Shown here: positions 44,023-54,395 of the stretch, in pieces
How positions within the stretch are numbered: position 1 is the stretch's first letter
How the letters are laid out: the number at the start of each line of letters is the position of its first letter
Assembly: GCA_041301185.1 (NCBI GenBank)
Contig: JBFYSV010000031.1
Coordinates: 1 to 64,000 of the forward strand
Length of the DNA stretch: 64,000 nt
Direction: 5' to 3'
From: JAQBDA01 sp041301185
GTDB taxonomy: Bacteria > Chloroflexota > Anaerolineae > Anaerolineales > UBA4823
Translations under genes and position numbers: made by a program
The notes under the pieces: generated by a model
What the model was told of the DNA's origin: nothing
What the model saw: the letters and a program-made list of their open reading frames with translations, nothing else
Databases searched by the model: none

Positions 44023-46377
44023 ATGAATGAGAGCAAAACCTCAAACATTCCTCATCGCTGGTGGGATCTACCAGCCATCTTTATTCTCCTGATCATTCTA
44101 ACAACCGCATTCTCACGCCTGGTCGCTACAGACTGGACTCCTGGGCTTATCGTTACCCGGTATATTACTTACCTGGGAATCCTCGCAGGTCTTGCCCTTG
44201 GGCAGAGCCGATTCTCGCCAAAGTTCGCCTTCTTTCTTGCCACCATCTATGGTGCGTTTGTCATCCCTTGGCGACTTGGCATGCTCATGGGGGAAGGAAT
44301 TGGATGGCAGGAACGATTGATCAGCATGGGAGGCCGCCTGCAAACGATATTTGGACAACTATCCAGACAGCAAGCTGTCACCGATAGCTTTCTTTTTCTG
44401 GTCTTAATGGGCTTACTTTTCTGGGTATTAAGTGTTTATGCTGGTTACTCTTTAACAAGGTATGCCCACCCCTGGCGGATCATCCTGCCCACTGGGGCTG
44501 CAATGGTATTAATCCACTCGTATGATGCCTATCTGACCAGCCGCGCCTGGTATCTTGTGATATTCTTGTTTTTTGCCCTGATCCTGATTGCCCGATTGGT
44601 ATATCTGCATAACCGCAATCGTTGGAGACAGACCAACACTTACATACCGCCATATCTGGGTGTTGACTTTGTCCGCATTGCACTGGTTGCTACCACCATA
44701 CTTCTGCTGCTTACCTGGACAACACCTGCCATCGCAGACGCCCTGCCGCAAGCCGAGGATGTCTGGCAACGCATCAAACAGCCGTGGAATGAGCTTCGCA
44801 ATACAATGGACAACGCCTTTGCCTCCCTGCGATCTACGGTTGGGATCGTTAGCGACTATTACGGACCTAATCTGTCCCTCGGACGAGGAAACCGGATGAC
44901 TGACACGCTGGTTTTTAATGTCCTTGTGCCAGAAGAACGCCCCGAAGGGGTGCGGTTTTATTGGAGATCGCGTGCATATGACTACTACGAGAATGGTTGG
45001 AAAAGCACGCTGTTGACAACAGAATTGATCGATCCGGATGAAACCAGCCTTCGCTATCCAGATTCCGAAGATAATGCGCCAGGATTGTTTCCCTTTGCAT
45101 TCACGCTCGGCACTCCACTGTCCACCCTGCCAACCCCGCATCAAGTGGTGTGGGTAAGCCGCCCGATCAAGCTGGAGCTTGAATTCAATGAGAACGGCGA
45201 AGCCGATCTGGCTTCTATCCGCGCAACACCTCCCTTACGTGCCGGTGAGACTTATAATATCCGCTCGTCACTCAACGGTGCAACAATCTTATCCATGAGA
45301 AATGCGGGAACAAACTATCCCGAATGGGTGACAGAACGTTACTTACAATTACCAGATTCGATCACCCCTCGCACCCGGCAGCTCGCCAACCTGATTGCCG
45401 AAGGGCAAGAGACCCCGTACGATATCGTCGTGGCTGTTACCAACTACCTCCGCAACAACATTGAGTACACCGAAACTGTGCCGCCCCTCCCTACCGATCA
45501 GGAGCTGGTCGATTGGTTTTTGTTCGACTTGCAGCAAGGTTTCTGTAACTATTATGCCACCGCTGAAATTGTCCTGCTTAGATCCCTCGGCATACCCGCC
45601 CGTTTAGGAGTTGGCTATGCGCAAGGCGAACCAGTCGAAGGATCCAGCGCTTACACCGTCTTGCAGAGAGATTCTCACGCCTGGCCGGAAGTTTATTTCC
45701 CCAGTATTGGATGGGTAGAATTCGAACCGACAGTCTCCCAGCCAGAGATTCTCCGCCCATCGGGGGAAACCAATCCTGCCGATTCCAGTGCGGCGGGCTC
45801 GTCAGCCAGTGAAATCGAAGAGCCACCGAATCTTGATTTGGATCGCCTGAGAAATCTTGAAGGTGCAGGAGAGCTGGGTAACCCCAATAACACTACAACC
45901 CGATTGATCACGATCAGTTTTGTATTGGTTGCCCTGGTCTTCGCCTTGATTCTACTATTAGTCCCGTTTGCTCGTAAAAAACGGTTCCAAGAAAGATTTC
46001 AAACCCTGCCCATATTCCTCGAAACCAGTCTGAAAAGGATCGGTATTCACCCCCCAACATTCTTAAGGGACTGGGCTCGCCGGGCCAGGCTTTCACCGTT
46101 AGCTCGCGCCTACCATGAGATCAATGCAGCGTTATCTCGGTTAAAGGAGCCGCCCAAGCCTACCGACACCCCGGCAGAAAGGGTGACATCGTTGGAGGCA
46201 GCCCTACCGCCTGCCAGCCCGCCCGCTCAGAAATTGCTGGCTGAGTATCAGACGGCTACATACAGTCGAGACTACACGGCAGATTTATCCGCTGCCCAAA
46301 AAGCGGGCAGCGATATTCGCAGCCTGTCTTATCGTGCCTGGTTGCAGCGATTGATCAATAAAAAACCGGTATCTTAA
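44023..46377 (+). CDS. Membrane protein with DUF3488 and transglutaminase-like domains (TgpA-like)
   Basis: The 784-residue protein has about six N-terminal membrane helices (residues 12-235), an extracytoplasmic transglutaminase-like domain, another helix near 625-650 and a cytoplasmic DUF4129-like tail. The papain-like catalytic residues are Cys508 (GFCNYYAT) and His552 (RDSHAWPEVYF). The third acidic position is Glu568 (WVEFEPT) instead of Asp. The substrate is unknown. It ends four bases before the convergent desulfhydrase gene. Confidence 0.82.
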   Translation: MNESKTSNIPHRWWDLPAIFILLIILTTAFSRLVATDWTPGLIVTRYITYLGILAGLALGQSRFSPKFAFFLATIYGAFVIPWRLGMLMGEGIGWQERLISMGGRLQTIFGQLSRQQAVTDSFLFLVLMGLLFWVLSVYAGYSLTRYAHPWRIILPTGAAMVLIHSYDAYLTSRAWYLVIFLFFALILIARLVYLHNRNRWRQTNTYIPPYLGVDFVRIALVATTILLLLTWTTPAIADALPQAEDVWQRIKQPWNELRNTMDNAFASLRSTVGIVSDYYGPNLSLGRGNRMTDTLVFNVLVPEERPEGVRFYWRSRAYDYYENGWKSTLLTTELIDPDETSLRYPDSEDNAPGLFPFAFTLGTPLSTLPTPHQVVWVSRPIKLELEFNENGEADLASIRATPPLRAGETYNIRSSLNGATILSMRNAGTNYPEWVTERYLQLPDSITPRTRQLANLIAEGQETPYDIVVAVTNYLRNNIEYTETVPPLPTDQELVDWFLFDLQQGFCNYYATAEIVLLRSLGIPARLGVGYAQGEPVEGSSAYTVLQRDSHAWPEVYFPSIGWVEFEPTVSQPEILRPSGETNPADSSAAGSSASEIEEPPNLDLDRLRNLEGAGELGNPNNTTTRLITISFVLVALVFALILLLVPFARKKRFQERFQTLPIFLETSLKRIGIHPPTFLRDWARRARLSPLARAYHEINAALSRLKEPPKPTDTPAERVTSLEAALPPASPPAQKLLAEYQTATYSRDYTADLSAAQKAGSDIRSLSYRAWLQRLINKKPVS

Positions 46378-46381
46378 TCCC

Positions 46382-47347
46382 TCAGGATAAGTTATCCTGG
46401 TATGCTTGTGCAAACAAAGCTGGCGAGCCACCTGTATGCCAGAACAATACCGACGAACTCGTGGGAAAGTACCCTTTTTTCATCAGGTCAAGCATCCCTC
46501 CGGCAGCCCGACCGGTATACACCGGATCCAGGAATAGACCCTCCAGGCGCGCAAACGTTTGGATAGCCTCCTTCTCCAGAGCGCCCATCTTGCCATATCC
46601 CTCTCCAAGGTAATCTGCGTTGACGATGATTTCTTCTGGCGAGAATGAGGCTGTTACTCCTAATTCCAATGCAGAGGCATTTGCCAGGTTTGCTACTCGA
46701 TCTTTCAGAATATTTGCATGCTCATCGATGCTGATCCCGAGGATACTCCCCTGGAAACCAAACAGCCTCGCTCCCAATACCATCCCTGCCTGGGTGCCGC
46801 CAGACGAAGATGCAACCACAATCCAGTCCGCGTGAATATTTTGATGCTTGAGCTCTTGCATCGCCAGGGCATAAGCGATGACTCCGGTAGGATTTGAGCC
46901 TCCGTATGGGATGAGATAAGGCTCTTTACCCTGTCCAAGCAGTTCGGCATAAGTGGCCTGTAGAATCTTCTCGCGTGGTTGACTTTGTGTCCAGACAATA
47001 TTTGCCCCCAGTAATTGGTCAAGGAATAAATTTCCCGATGGCTTTTCCGGCTGCTCACCGATCAGTACCAATGTGCATTCAAAACCAAATTTTGCAGCAG
47101 CGGCTGCGGTTTGGCGGCAATGATTTGATTGCATCGCGCCGGCAGTGATGATCGTGCGCGCCTGATGTTCCTGCGCTTCGGCGATTAATAGCTCAAGCTT
47201 ACGGGTCTTGTTACCCCCAAGTGCTAGACCTGTCTGGTCATCTCGTTTTACCAAAATCGAAGGACCATTCAGATAAGCAGTCAGCCTGGGTGCAGCCTCA
47301 ACAGGAGTAGGTAGATGAGCCAGTTGAACACGAGGTAGAAATATCAT
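46382..47347 (-). CDS. D-cysteine desulfhydrase / ACC-deaminase-family PLP enzyme
   Basis: The 321-residue PLP enzyme has the Schiff-base lysine in GGNKTRKLE (Lys47), the AGAMQSNHCRQTA segment and a glycine-rich phosphate loop (ASSSGGTQAG). Members cleave D-cysteine or 1-aminocyclopropane-1-carboxylate; the exact substrate is not clear. GGAGGAAAG precedes the ATG. It is the last gene of the minus-strand series that starts at the leucine T-box. Confidence 0.85.
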   Translation of the reverse strand: MIFLPRVQLAHLPTPVEAAPRLTAYLNGPSILVKRDDQTGLALGGNKTRKLELLIAEAQEHQARTIITAGAMQSNHCRQTAAAAAKFGFECTLVLIGEQPEKPSGNLFLDQLLGANIVWTQSQPREKILQATYAELLGQGKEPYLIPYGGSNPTGVIAYALAMQELKHQNIHADWIVVASSSGGTQAGMVLGARLFGFQGSILGISIDEHANILKDRVANLANASALELGVTASFSPEEIIVNADYLGEGYGKMGALEKEAIQTFARLEGLFLDPVYTGRAAGGMLDLMKKGYFPTSSSVLFWHTGGSPALFAQAYQDNLS

Positions 47348-47368
47348 TGCTTTCCTCCAGTCACAAAC

Positions 47369-48526
47369 TTAATCTTCGAGCGCATGCTCCCTTTTCGCCT
47401 TGCTTCGCCTGCGCATCGCTTCAAGTATTCTCGGCATGATCGCTGTGTAAAATTGGTAGAGTGCCGGTCTCACCGGTCTGTCCCATGCGCCAATCGTGCG
47501 CGCCAATTGTCCGCCAAAACCTTCTTTAAACCGGTACACCCCCCACATGGGATCACTCTCATCAAAGCGGTCGGGTGCTCCCCACATATCATACACGATG
47601 CAGCCTGATGATTTTGCATGCCGGATCGCTTCCCATTGCAATAGATGATTGGGCATTTTCTCTCGGTGGACTTCACCTGACATCCCATACATATACCAGG
47701 CTTTTCCTGAAAACAAAAATAGAATCAAAGCGGCTACGGGCTGTCCGTCAACCTGGGCAATTAGCGGCTGGGCCATATGGCTATCCATGAATATCCGCCA
47801 CGCCTTTAAGTAATATTCTCTCTCGCGGATAATAAAATTGTCCCGTAAGGCAGTTTCAGCATACATCTGGTAGAGCAATTCCAGGTCTTCGAGTTCACCT
47901 TTGCGAACCGTAACGCCTTTACGTGACGCCAGGCGGATGTTATAACGGGTTTTCTGTTTCATTCCCGCCAGGATTGCATCCTCAGACTGGTTTATGTCTA
48001 GCAACACCGTGTTACGAAACTGGATTTGTTCTTCAGACGCATGCCAGCGATTATCTCGTAAATGACCTTCGACAACTCTTCCCAACGGAATTTCATTATC
48101 GCCTGGCGAGCCTGGTTCACCGTATCCTACGATGATGTCCGGATCGATCTTGATCGAGATCGATTTATTCATACGCGCGAACGCTCTGAGATCATCCAGG
48201 ATTTGCTGCCGCAGGACAGCATCATTCCAATCTAACAGCAGAGGTCCTTTCGGAACATACAGGATATTGAATGGCAATTTTATCCTACTGAGAGAGACAC
48301 CTCGCTTGAGCACCAGAGCTGCCCCGCGAATGGCTTCCTTGCCTTTAGGGAAGGTATGAACCAGGCGGATATCATTTCCTGCTCCAGTCCAGATGCAGTA
48401 TATTGGCTCCCATCCATGCAAGGACTTGAACATCCCCCAATGCCAGGTCTGTAAAACATGCGATCCCGGCAACCCAGCGATTAATTGATTCCAGACGGTT
48501 GAATGAATAGCTGCCGGCTCGATCAT
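47369..48526 (-). CDS. FemAB-family peptidyl/aminoacyl ligase (first copy in position)
   Basis: The 385-residue protein has the double-GNAT fold of FemX/MurM enzymes: KQKTRYNIRLASRKGVTVRKG, the central helices, and GAPDRFDESDPMWGVYRFKEGFGG near the end. These enzymes transfer an amino acid from aminoacyl-tRNA to the peptidoglycan stem peptide. Their substrate is usually Gly, Ala or Ser. It has a basic C-terminal tail. It follows the other FemAB gene after 16 bases. Confidence 0.88.
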   Translation of the reverse strand: MIEPAAIHSTVWNQLIAGLPGSHVLQTWHWGMFKSLHGWEPIYCIWTGAGNDIRLVHTFPKGKEAIRGAALVLKRGVSLSRIKLPFNILYVPKGPLLLDWNDAVLRQQILDDLRAFARMNKSISIKIDPDIIVGYGEPGSPGDNEIPLGRVVEGHLRDNRWHASEEQIQFRNTVLLDINQSEDAILAGMKQKTRYNIRLASRKGVTVRKGELEDLELLYQMYAETALRDNFIIREREYYLKAWRIFMDSHMAQPLIAQVDGQPVAALILFLFSGKAWYMYGMSGEVHREKMPNHLLQWEAIRHAKSSGCIVYDMWGAPDRFDESDPMWGVYRFKEGFGGQLARTIGAWDRPVRPALYQFYTAIMPRILEAMRRRSKAKREHALED

Positions 48527-48542
48527 CAGGCGACCTCTAGCA

Positions 48543-49541
48543 TCAATCCACCTCTCGCCTCTGCACCCACCAACGATAGAAAGGATAGAATAACGGCTGA
48601 TAGATACGCTGCCAGGGATCTACAGATCGGCGCAGTTCGCCACCAAATCCACGCTTAAACCGGTACACCCCCCATAAGCCATCCTTTTGTTGAAGGAAGC
48701 CATCTTCCAACGTTGCCTGATCCGCATCAGGCACTCCCCATAGGTCGTACTTGCTGCAGCCTTTAGCTCGCCCCCAAAGCATGGCCTCGAACTGGAGCAA
48801 ATAGGTAGGCATGAACTCCCGGTACAGATCGCTGGATGCGCCATAAAAATACCAGGCTGTGTTGCCCTGCGCAAATACCATTAAGGCAGCGATTGGCTCA
48901 CTCCGGTACGACGCAAACAGCAATTCGCAATTCCCCAAGGGATGAAACAAATCATAAGCTTTCTGGTAGTATTCCAGGCTATGGACACCAAAGCCATCCC
49001 GCTCACCAGTTTCCTTCATCAACCGGTGAAACAAAGCCAGATCCTGCGCGGGCTGCACAATAACCCCTCGTTTCTGGGCAAGGCGAATGTTATAGCGCGT
49101 CTTCTGCTTCATCCTGGCAAGTATTTCGGATTCTTCACCGCTTATATCGATCACAATCGTACGTGGCGGTTGGATATTTTGGATTGCCGGTGAGAAACCA
49201 TCCGGTGGCACATCAAACGCGCTTTTTAGTTCTTCTACAAACAGATTCGGTTCGATAATCAATAAAATTGCCCGCTCTCGCCGGCAAACCAGATCCACCT
49301 CTTTCCACAATTCTCTCCAACCAGAGGATGGCCCCACAGGTCCTTTTGGGATATAGGCAAGCGATAAGCCTAAAGGCAGTCTCCTGAATAATACTTGAGC
49401 GCCACACCCCCCTTGGACGACTCTGACCACCCGCCACCCGAAATCCGCTTTGAGCTCGCCCCAGCAGGAGGATTGCAACACATGCGCGTCCGGCACTTGG
49501 TTGATTAGCCGGTCCCATTCCGATATCGTCACAACGGGCAT
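48543..49541 (-). CDS. FemAB-family peptidyl/aminoacyl ligase (second copy in position)
   Basis: The 332-residue homologue has the same motifs (KQKTRYNIRLAQKRGVIVQ, GVYRFKRGFGGELRR, WGVPDAD). It and its neighbour likely add two amino acids of an interpeptide bridge in turn, as FemA and FemB do. Which residue they add is not decided by sequence. It is nine bases after the CapD-like gene and clearly in the same transcription unit. Confidence 0.88.
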   Translation of the reverse strand: MPVVTISEWDRLINQVPDAHVLQSSCWGELKADFGWRVVRVVQGGCGAQVLFRRLPLGLSLAYIPKGPVGPSSGWRELWKEVDLVCRRERAILLIIEPNLFVEELKSAFDVPPDGFSPAIQNIQPPRTIVIDISGEESEILARMKQKTRYNIRLAQKRGVIVQPAQDLALFHRLMKETGERDGFGVHSLEYYQKAYDLFHPLGNCELLFASYRSEPIAALMVFAQGNTAWYFYGASSDLYREFMPTYLLQFEAMLWGRAKGCSKYDLWGVPDADQATLEDGFLQQKDGLWGVYRFKRGFGGELRRSVDPWQRIYQPLFYPFYRWWVQRREVD

Positions 49542-49550
49542 TGGAGTGTA

Positions 49551-51479
49551 CTACACAATTGAAGTAAGATCAGGCGGTGGTGTACTACGAACAACAGCAC
49601 CGGGGATGAACTCGTCCAGGATGCGAATAATCGAGGCAGTATCACCTTCTCGAGCAAGGTGAATCAAATCCTTGACCATGTTGCGCAATTCCAATCCGCC
49701 CGAAATATCCTCATCTTCTAACAAAACAATATCCGGATGGTCGGTTGGCTGGTAGGTTGCCTCCATATCCCAGAGCTCTTCGCTTAATTTTTCACCAGGG
49801 CGAATCCCGGTGAACACAATCTCTATATCCTTGCCGGGTTCCAACCCTGACAACCGGATCAGGTCCTCTGCCAGATCCAGGATGCGCACCTGCTCACCCA
49901 TGTTTAGCACAAACACCTCTCCCCCCTTACCCATTGCCGAAGCCTGCAGAACAAGATGGACTGCCTCGGGGATGGTCATGAAATATCGTTCCATATCCGG
50001 ATGGGTGATTGTGATCGGTCCCCCGCGCGCAATCTGGCTCTCGAATCTAGGGATGACGCTCCCCCGGCTACCCAACACATTTCCGAAACGCACAACCGAA
50101 AATGCCAGCCCTGTCCGGTTAGCTGCATCCAGGATGATGAGCTCTGCCAATCGCTTTGTCGCCCCATAAACGCTTGACGGGCGGATTGCTTTATCTGTGG
50201 AGATTAGCACCAGGCGTTCGACCTCGGTATTGATGGATACCTCGGCAATATTCCGGGTTCCCAATACATTGTTCGAGATGGCTTCCTCGATATTGACTTC
50301 CATCAACGGCACGTGTTTATGTGCCGCAGCATGAAATACCACCTGAGGCCGGTGATTCTCAAAGATAACACTCATCCGGTCGATATCCCGCACATCTGCG
50401 ATGATCGGGTGCAAGGGCAGAGCAGGGTGATTCTCCTCGATCTCCAGCAATGTCTCGAAGATGCTGTTCTCTCCGTGACCAAGCAGCACTAACTCAGTCG
50501 GTCCCCAACGCGCAATTTGGCGGCATAACTCCCGCCCGATGGACCCTCCGGCACCAGTCACCAATACCCGCTTGCCACCGATCTTGCCTCCAATCATGCG
50601 ATCATCGATCAAAGCCGATTCCCGACGCAGCAAGTCCGATATTTCCACCTCTCGCAAACGGCTGACATTGACCTTCCCGCCGATGAGCTCGTAAATCCCC
50701 GGCATTGTGCGGAATGGGACCCCTTTTCGACGGCAAATTTCAGCCACCTTCCTGACCACACTACCCGGTGCGCTGGGTAATGCGATGACAACTTCATCAA
50801 TGCGCCGCAAGGATACCGTTTTTGATAAATCATCCAGGTTACCGATTACCGGAACGCCATGGATTTGTTGTTTTTGCTTGGCAGGATCATCATCCAGAAA
50901 GCATACAGGTGTGATATTGAGCTGTGGGTTTTTCTGCATCTCACGGACAACCAGCGCCCCTGCATCCCCCGCACCGACAACCAATACCCGCTGCTGGCGT
51001 CCATTTAGATCCGTTGATGTAGACCGGGTGTCTGCTAAAAGGCGCATCGAGAAACGGAATCCCCCCACCAGGAGCAACGATAGCAACCAATCAATCGGTA
51101 ACACACCGCGCGGGAAGTATGGCAATACCTGCATCGCCCTCAAAATCAATATCACAATCGATACGCCAACGGACGCACTGGTGACTGAGGCAATAATCAA
51201 TTTAAGTTCCTGCGTGCTGGCATAAGCCCACAGCCGGCGGTACAAACCAAAAATGTAATAGATAACCGGCTTGATGACCAAAGCTACGCCAATAAACCAA
51301 TACGCCTGGGGTAGATACCAGACAAACAAGGGTCCAATATCCAGCCGTAACGCGAAGCTGCCCATTGCTGAAACCACAATCAATATCAAATCCCCTGCGA
51401 GCAACATCCAATTTTTGGCAGGGGGAATGCGCCCAAACCGCTTTATTTTTTCCAAAAACTCTTGCGAGTGTAATTTCAT
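49551..51479 (-). CDS. CapD/FlaA1-like membrane nucleotide-sugar 4,6-dehydratase
   Basis: The 642-residue protein has four N-terminal helices, a Rossmann domain (VVGAGDAGALVVREM), and a second NAD-binding domain (VTGAGGSIGRELCRQIA) of the SDR type. The catalytic region is STDKAIRPSSVYGATK, retaining the Tyr of a YxxxK motif. Long PglF-like dehydratases often carry Met there. It prepares a modified UDP-sugar, probably for surface glycan synthesis. AGGAAAGC precedes the ATG. The transferase gene lies six bases before it. Confidence 0.86.
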   Translation of the reverse strand: MKLHSQEFLEKIKRFGRIPPAKNWMLLAGDLILIVVSAMGSFALRLDIGPLFVWYLPQAYWFIGVALVIKPVIYYIFGLYRRLWAYASTQELKLIIASVTSASVGVSIVILILRAMQVLPYFPRGVLPIDWLLSLLLVGGFRFSMRLLADTRSTSTDLNGRQQRVLVVGAGDAGALVVREMQKNPQLNITPVCFLDDDPAKQKQQIHGVPVIGNLDDLSKTVSLRRIDEVVIALPSAPGSVVRKVAEICRRKGVPFRTMPGIYELIGGKVNVSRLREVEISDLLRRESALIDDRMIGGKIGGKRVLVTGAGGSIGRELCRQIARWGPTELVLLGHGENSIFETLLEIEENHPALPLHPIIADVRDIDRMSVIFENHRPQVVFHAAAHKHVPLMEVNIEEAISNNVLGTRNIAEVSINTEVERLVLISTDKAIRPSSVYGATKRLAELIILDAANRTGLAFSVVRFGNVLGSRGSVIPRFESQIARGGPITITHPDMERYFMTIPEAVHLVLQASAMGKGGEVFVLNMGEQVRILDLAEDLIRLSGLEPGKDIEIVFTGIRPGEKLSEELWDMEATYQPTDHPDIVLLEDEDISGGLELRNMVKDLIHLAREGDTASIIRILDEFIPGAVVRSTPPPDLTSIV

Positions 51480-51485
51480 GCTTTC

Positions 51486-52922
51486 CTACCTGCCGCGAAA
51501 GCCGAACACAGTAGCAGGTGTTCTCAATAGAATTAAAAAGTCCATCAAGAGATTTCTGTGCTTGATGTAATACAGATCATACTCTAACTTTTGGATCGTT
51601 TCTTCAATCGTCGAAGCATAGCCGAGGTTAATTTGCGCCCAGCCGGTAATACCCGGCTTAACCAAGAGGCGCGCCCGGTAAAATGGTACGTGGTTCTGAA
51701 ACATCTGCACCAGCTCGGGACGTTCAGCCCGTGGCCCAACCAGGCTCATCTCCCCGCGGAGAACATTCAAGAACTGGGGTAACTCATCCAGATGGGTTCT
51801 ACGCAATAGCTTGCCAATCCGTGTCGCCCGCTCGTCATCTTCTTTAGCCCACTGAGGAGTCCCATCCGCTTCAGCGTCACGCCGCATGGTTCTTAGCTTC
51901 ATGATCTTATACGGCTGCCCGCCACGTCCCAGGCGGATTTGTGTGTAAATAATCGGCATACCATCATCGATGAAAATTGCCAATGCAAGTAATGGGAATA
52001 AAAACAACAATACGAGTGATCCAAATAGCCCACCCATGAAGTCCACAATCCGCTTGATCAACTCATAAAAACCGCTTACCCTGGCTTCATCCACAAAAGA
52101 GCGCAAGATCCAATCGGTTTCCAACAACCGGATCGGCACTCGCGAAACCAGTTCTTCAAATGCGCGCGGCATGCGGGTGATTTCAATCCCGATCTGTTGG
52201 GCGTCCAGCAATGCCTGGAACATCTTACCTTGCATTTCTCCCGATATGGCCACCATGATGTCGGATATGTTTTGTGCTTCAACAATCTCCAACAGTTGTT
52301 CGCTCGAGCCTATTACAGATACTCCCTCAATTTGAGAGCCGATTTTTTCCGGATCGTCATCAATGATGCCGACCACGTAAAATGGAGGCGGCCACAGGTC
52401 GTTTGCAGTTTGCAGCAGTGTTTCGCCGGCTTTACCCCCTCCCACCAAGAGCACACGGCGCATGAATTGAGGTGCAGTAAATATGCGAATATACAACCAC
52501 CGCCACACAAGTGTGAGCAATGAAGCAATGATCAGAAAACTAGCGACACCCCGCCGGGGCAATAAGGACCTGGGTGGATCAACATAGTAAAAATATAACA
52601 CCAGGTAGAGGATGAATCCGATCAATGCCGCCGTTGCGACCCCACGAATCGTCAGCGACCAATCTCCTGCCCGGTGAACATCATAGAGCTCAACCAGTAA
52701 AACTACCCATATGACGGGCAAGAAGTAAAACCAAACCGGCACCCTTTCCAACAAGAATTGCTGGTTGAAATCGATAAAACGCACCGAGGCACCCCAATAG
52801 ACCAGAGATAGCACCAGGCCTATGGCAGCCATTATAAAATCACCAGCAATCAATATCGAACGCCGCTCCCCTAGGCGCAGTTTCCAGGGATTGGATTTGC
52901 GCAGTTGTTTGGTGGGCATCAT
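51486..52922 (-). CDS. Polyprenyl-phosphate sugar-1-phosphate transferase
   Basis: The 478-residue protein has about five membrane helices, a CoA-binding-type domain (VLLVGGGKAGETLLQ) and a C-terminal bacterial sugar-transferase domain. That domain contains THLDELPQFLNVLRGEMSLVGPRAERPE and KPGITGWAQINLGY. It starts lipid-linked glycan synthesis by moving a sugar-phosphate to undecaprenyl phosphate. The start at 52922 overlaps the glycosyltransferase stop (ATGA). A longer frame to 53171 lies inside that upstream gene. Confidence 0.87.
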   Translation of the reverse strand: MMPTKQLRKSNPWKLRLGERRSILIAGDFIMAAIGLVLSLVYWGASVRFIDFNQQFLLERVPVWFYFLPVIWVVLLVELYDVHRAGDWSLTIRGVATAALIGFILYLVLYFYYVDPPRSLLPRRGVASFLIIASLLTLVWRWLYIRIFTAPQFMRRVLLVGGGKAGETLLQTANDLWPPPFYVVGIIDDDPEKIGSQIEGVSVIGSSEQLLEIVEAQNISDIMVAISGEMQGKMFQALLDAQQIGIEITRMPRAFEELVSRVPIRLLETDWILRSFVDEARVSGFYELIKRIVDFMGGLFGSLVLLFLFPLLALAIFIDDGMPIIYTQIRLGRGGQPYKIMKLRTMRRDAEADGTPQWAKEDDERATRIGKLLRRTHLDELPQFLNVLRGEMSLVGPRAERPELVQMFQNHVPFYRARLLVKPGITGWAQINLGYASTIEETIQKLEYDLYYIKHRNLLMDFLILLRTPATVFGFRGR

Positions 52923-53992
52923 GAATGTATCAAACTCCAGAGCAGAGCGCTGCCCCAGCTCAGGTGCATCGTTGCAACAGCCATTGGAAAGCCAATTATC
53001 AATGACAAGTCGCCTTTTTTCAAGGCTAACAGTGCACCAGCGCCCAGTAAAACCAGGATATATGCTCCGACCATCGCAAACAGGGCAAACCTTGCGGGGA
53101 CCCAGAATGGAGACATGAATAAGAAAATAATCAAGCTCAAAACAAAAAGTGGGGGAAGCAACTGCCGCCACCGGATCGTTTTTGGGTAACGCAACAGCAT
53201 TCTGCCTTTCCAGTATCCATAGCGGAAGTATTGCCTGGCAAGGGAACCAAGCTCGGCTCTGGCGTAATAAATCGAGCGGATCGAGGGATCAAACCATACG
53301 GTTCCGCCCGATTGCCTTATTCGCACATTAAACTCATAATCCTCATTTGTCAGCAGGGATTCATCAAAAAAGCCGGTTTTATCTATCAGGCTGCGTCGAA
53401 AGGAGCCAAATGGCACGGTATCCACCGCTTGCGCGCCACCCCCCACACGGTAACGTGCATCTCCCACCCCAAGGGGATGCGCAGCCGCAGCCGCAATTGA
53501 CCTGGCAATCCAACTTTTACCGCCTGGGGAAATTTCCCATGCACCCCCCACATTATCTCCCATACCAGAACGCAAAATATTAACACAACGTTCAACATAA
53601 TCCGGGTTAGGGATCGAATGCGCATCTAATCGAACGATGTAGTCGCCCTTCGCATCGCGAAGAGCAATATTTAATCCCGCAGGGATCAACCTGCGCGGGT
53701 TAGTAAGGACCTTCACCTGCAAATCGGAATGGGCTGTATGGAATGAACGGATCGCATCGAGGGTCCCGTCCGTTGATAGACCGTCTGCGATTAAGATCTC
53801 CATTTTTTGGCGCGGAAAAGATTGGTTGTAAAGCGCATTTAATAACAAACCAATCGTCGCTTGCTCATTGTAACATGGGACGATAACTGAAACCCGCTCA
53901 TCATCACCCAGACTCCCCAGGCGGTTGTGCGAGCCCATTAGATCGCCAGATTGATCATCATGAATGATGTATTTGCTGAGATTGCGGATCAA
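52919..53992 (-). CDS. Glycosyltransferase family 2 protein
   Basis: The 357-residue protein has the GT-A fold: VSVIVPCYNEQATIGLLL, the metal site DAHSI in IVRLDAHSIPNPDYV, and an acceptor-binding region with LLTNEDYEFNVRIRQSGG. Three hydrophobic helices end the protein. The TTG start overlaps the ridA stop (TTGA); an ATG at about 53938 is a possible alternative. It probably acts on the glycan started by the next gene. Confidence 0.85.
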   Translation of the reverse strand: MIRNLSKYIIHDDQSGDLMGSHNRLGSLGDDERVSVIVPCYNEQATIGLLLNALYNQSFPRQKMEILIADGLSTDGTLDAIRSFHTAHSDLQVKVLTNPRRLIPAGLNIALRDAKGDYIVRLDAHSIPNPDYVERCVNILRSGMGDNVGGAWEISPGGKSWIARSIAAAAAHPLGVGDARYRVGGGAQAVDTVPFGSFRRSLIDKTGFFDESLLTNEDYEFNVRIRQSGGTVWFDPSIRSIYYARAELGSLARQYFRYGYWKGRMLLRYPKTIRWRQLLPPLFVLSLIIFLFMSPFWVPARFALFAMVGAYILVLLGAGALLALKKGDLSLIIGFPMAVATMHLSWGSALLWSLIHS

Positions 53993-54381
53993 CCTGCCTG
54001 GTTAATCGCCACGGCTTCGATCTCAATTGCACCATTTTTTGGCAGCCCGGCTACCTGGACAGTTGTCCTGGCAGGGAAATTTGCAGGGAAAAACTCAGCA
54101 TAGATCGCGTTCATCTTAGCAAAGTCTCCCATATCATGCAGAAAGACGGTAGTTTTGAGCACGAGTTCCATTGAAGACCCGGCAGCTTCCAGAACGTTCT
54201 TGATGTTGGTCAGCGCTTGACGGGTTTCTGCTTCGATCCCACCTGGAACAAGCTCCATTGTCGCCGGATCCAGGCCCAGTTGTCCAGCTGTAAATACCAG
54301 ACTGGCAAAACTATTGGCGATATTGTAGGGTCCAATTGCCTTGGGAGCTTTCTTGCTGGTGATAATTTGTTTATCAGCCAT
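53989..54381 (-). CDS. ridA: RidA-family reactive imine deaminase
   Basis: The 130-residue protein has the family arginine in PARTTVQVAGLP and the early KAPKAIGPYNIA segment. RidA hydrolyses reactive 2-aminoacrylate imines made by PLP enzymes, so its company with PLP enzymes nearby is sensible. The ATG at 54381 with AGAGG upstream was preferred over a TTG at 54399. It ends overlapping the glycosyltransferase start. Confidence 0.88.
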   Translation of the reverse strand: MADKQIITSKKAPKAIGPYNIANSFASLVFTAGQLGLDPATMELVPGGIEAETRQALTNIKNVLEAAGSSMELVLKTTVFLHDMGDFAKMNAIYAEFFPANFPARTTVQVAGLPKNGAIEIEAVAINQAG

Positions 54382-54395
54382 GTTTAGCCTCTTTA

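Noticed and set aside
46383..46399. Palindrome CAGGATAAGTTATCCTG as a terminator
   Set aside because: The loop is one base and the dyad lies within the end of the desulfhydrase coding sequence.
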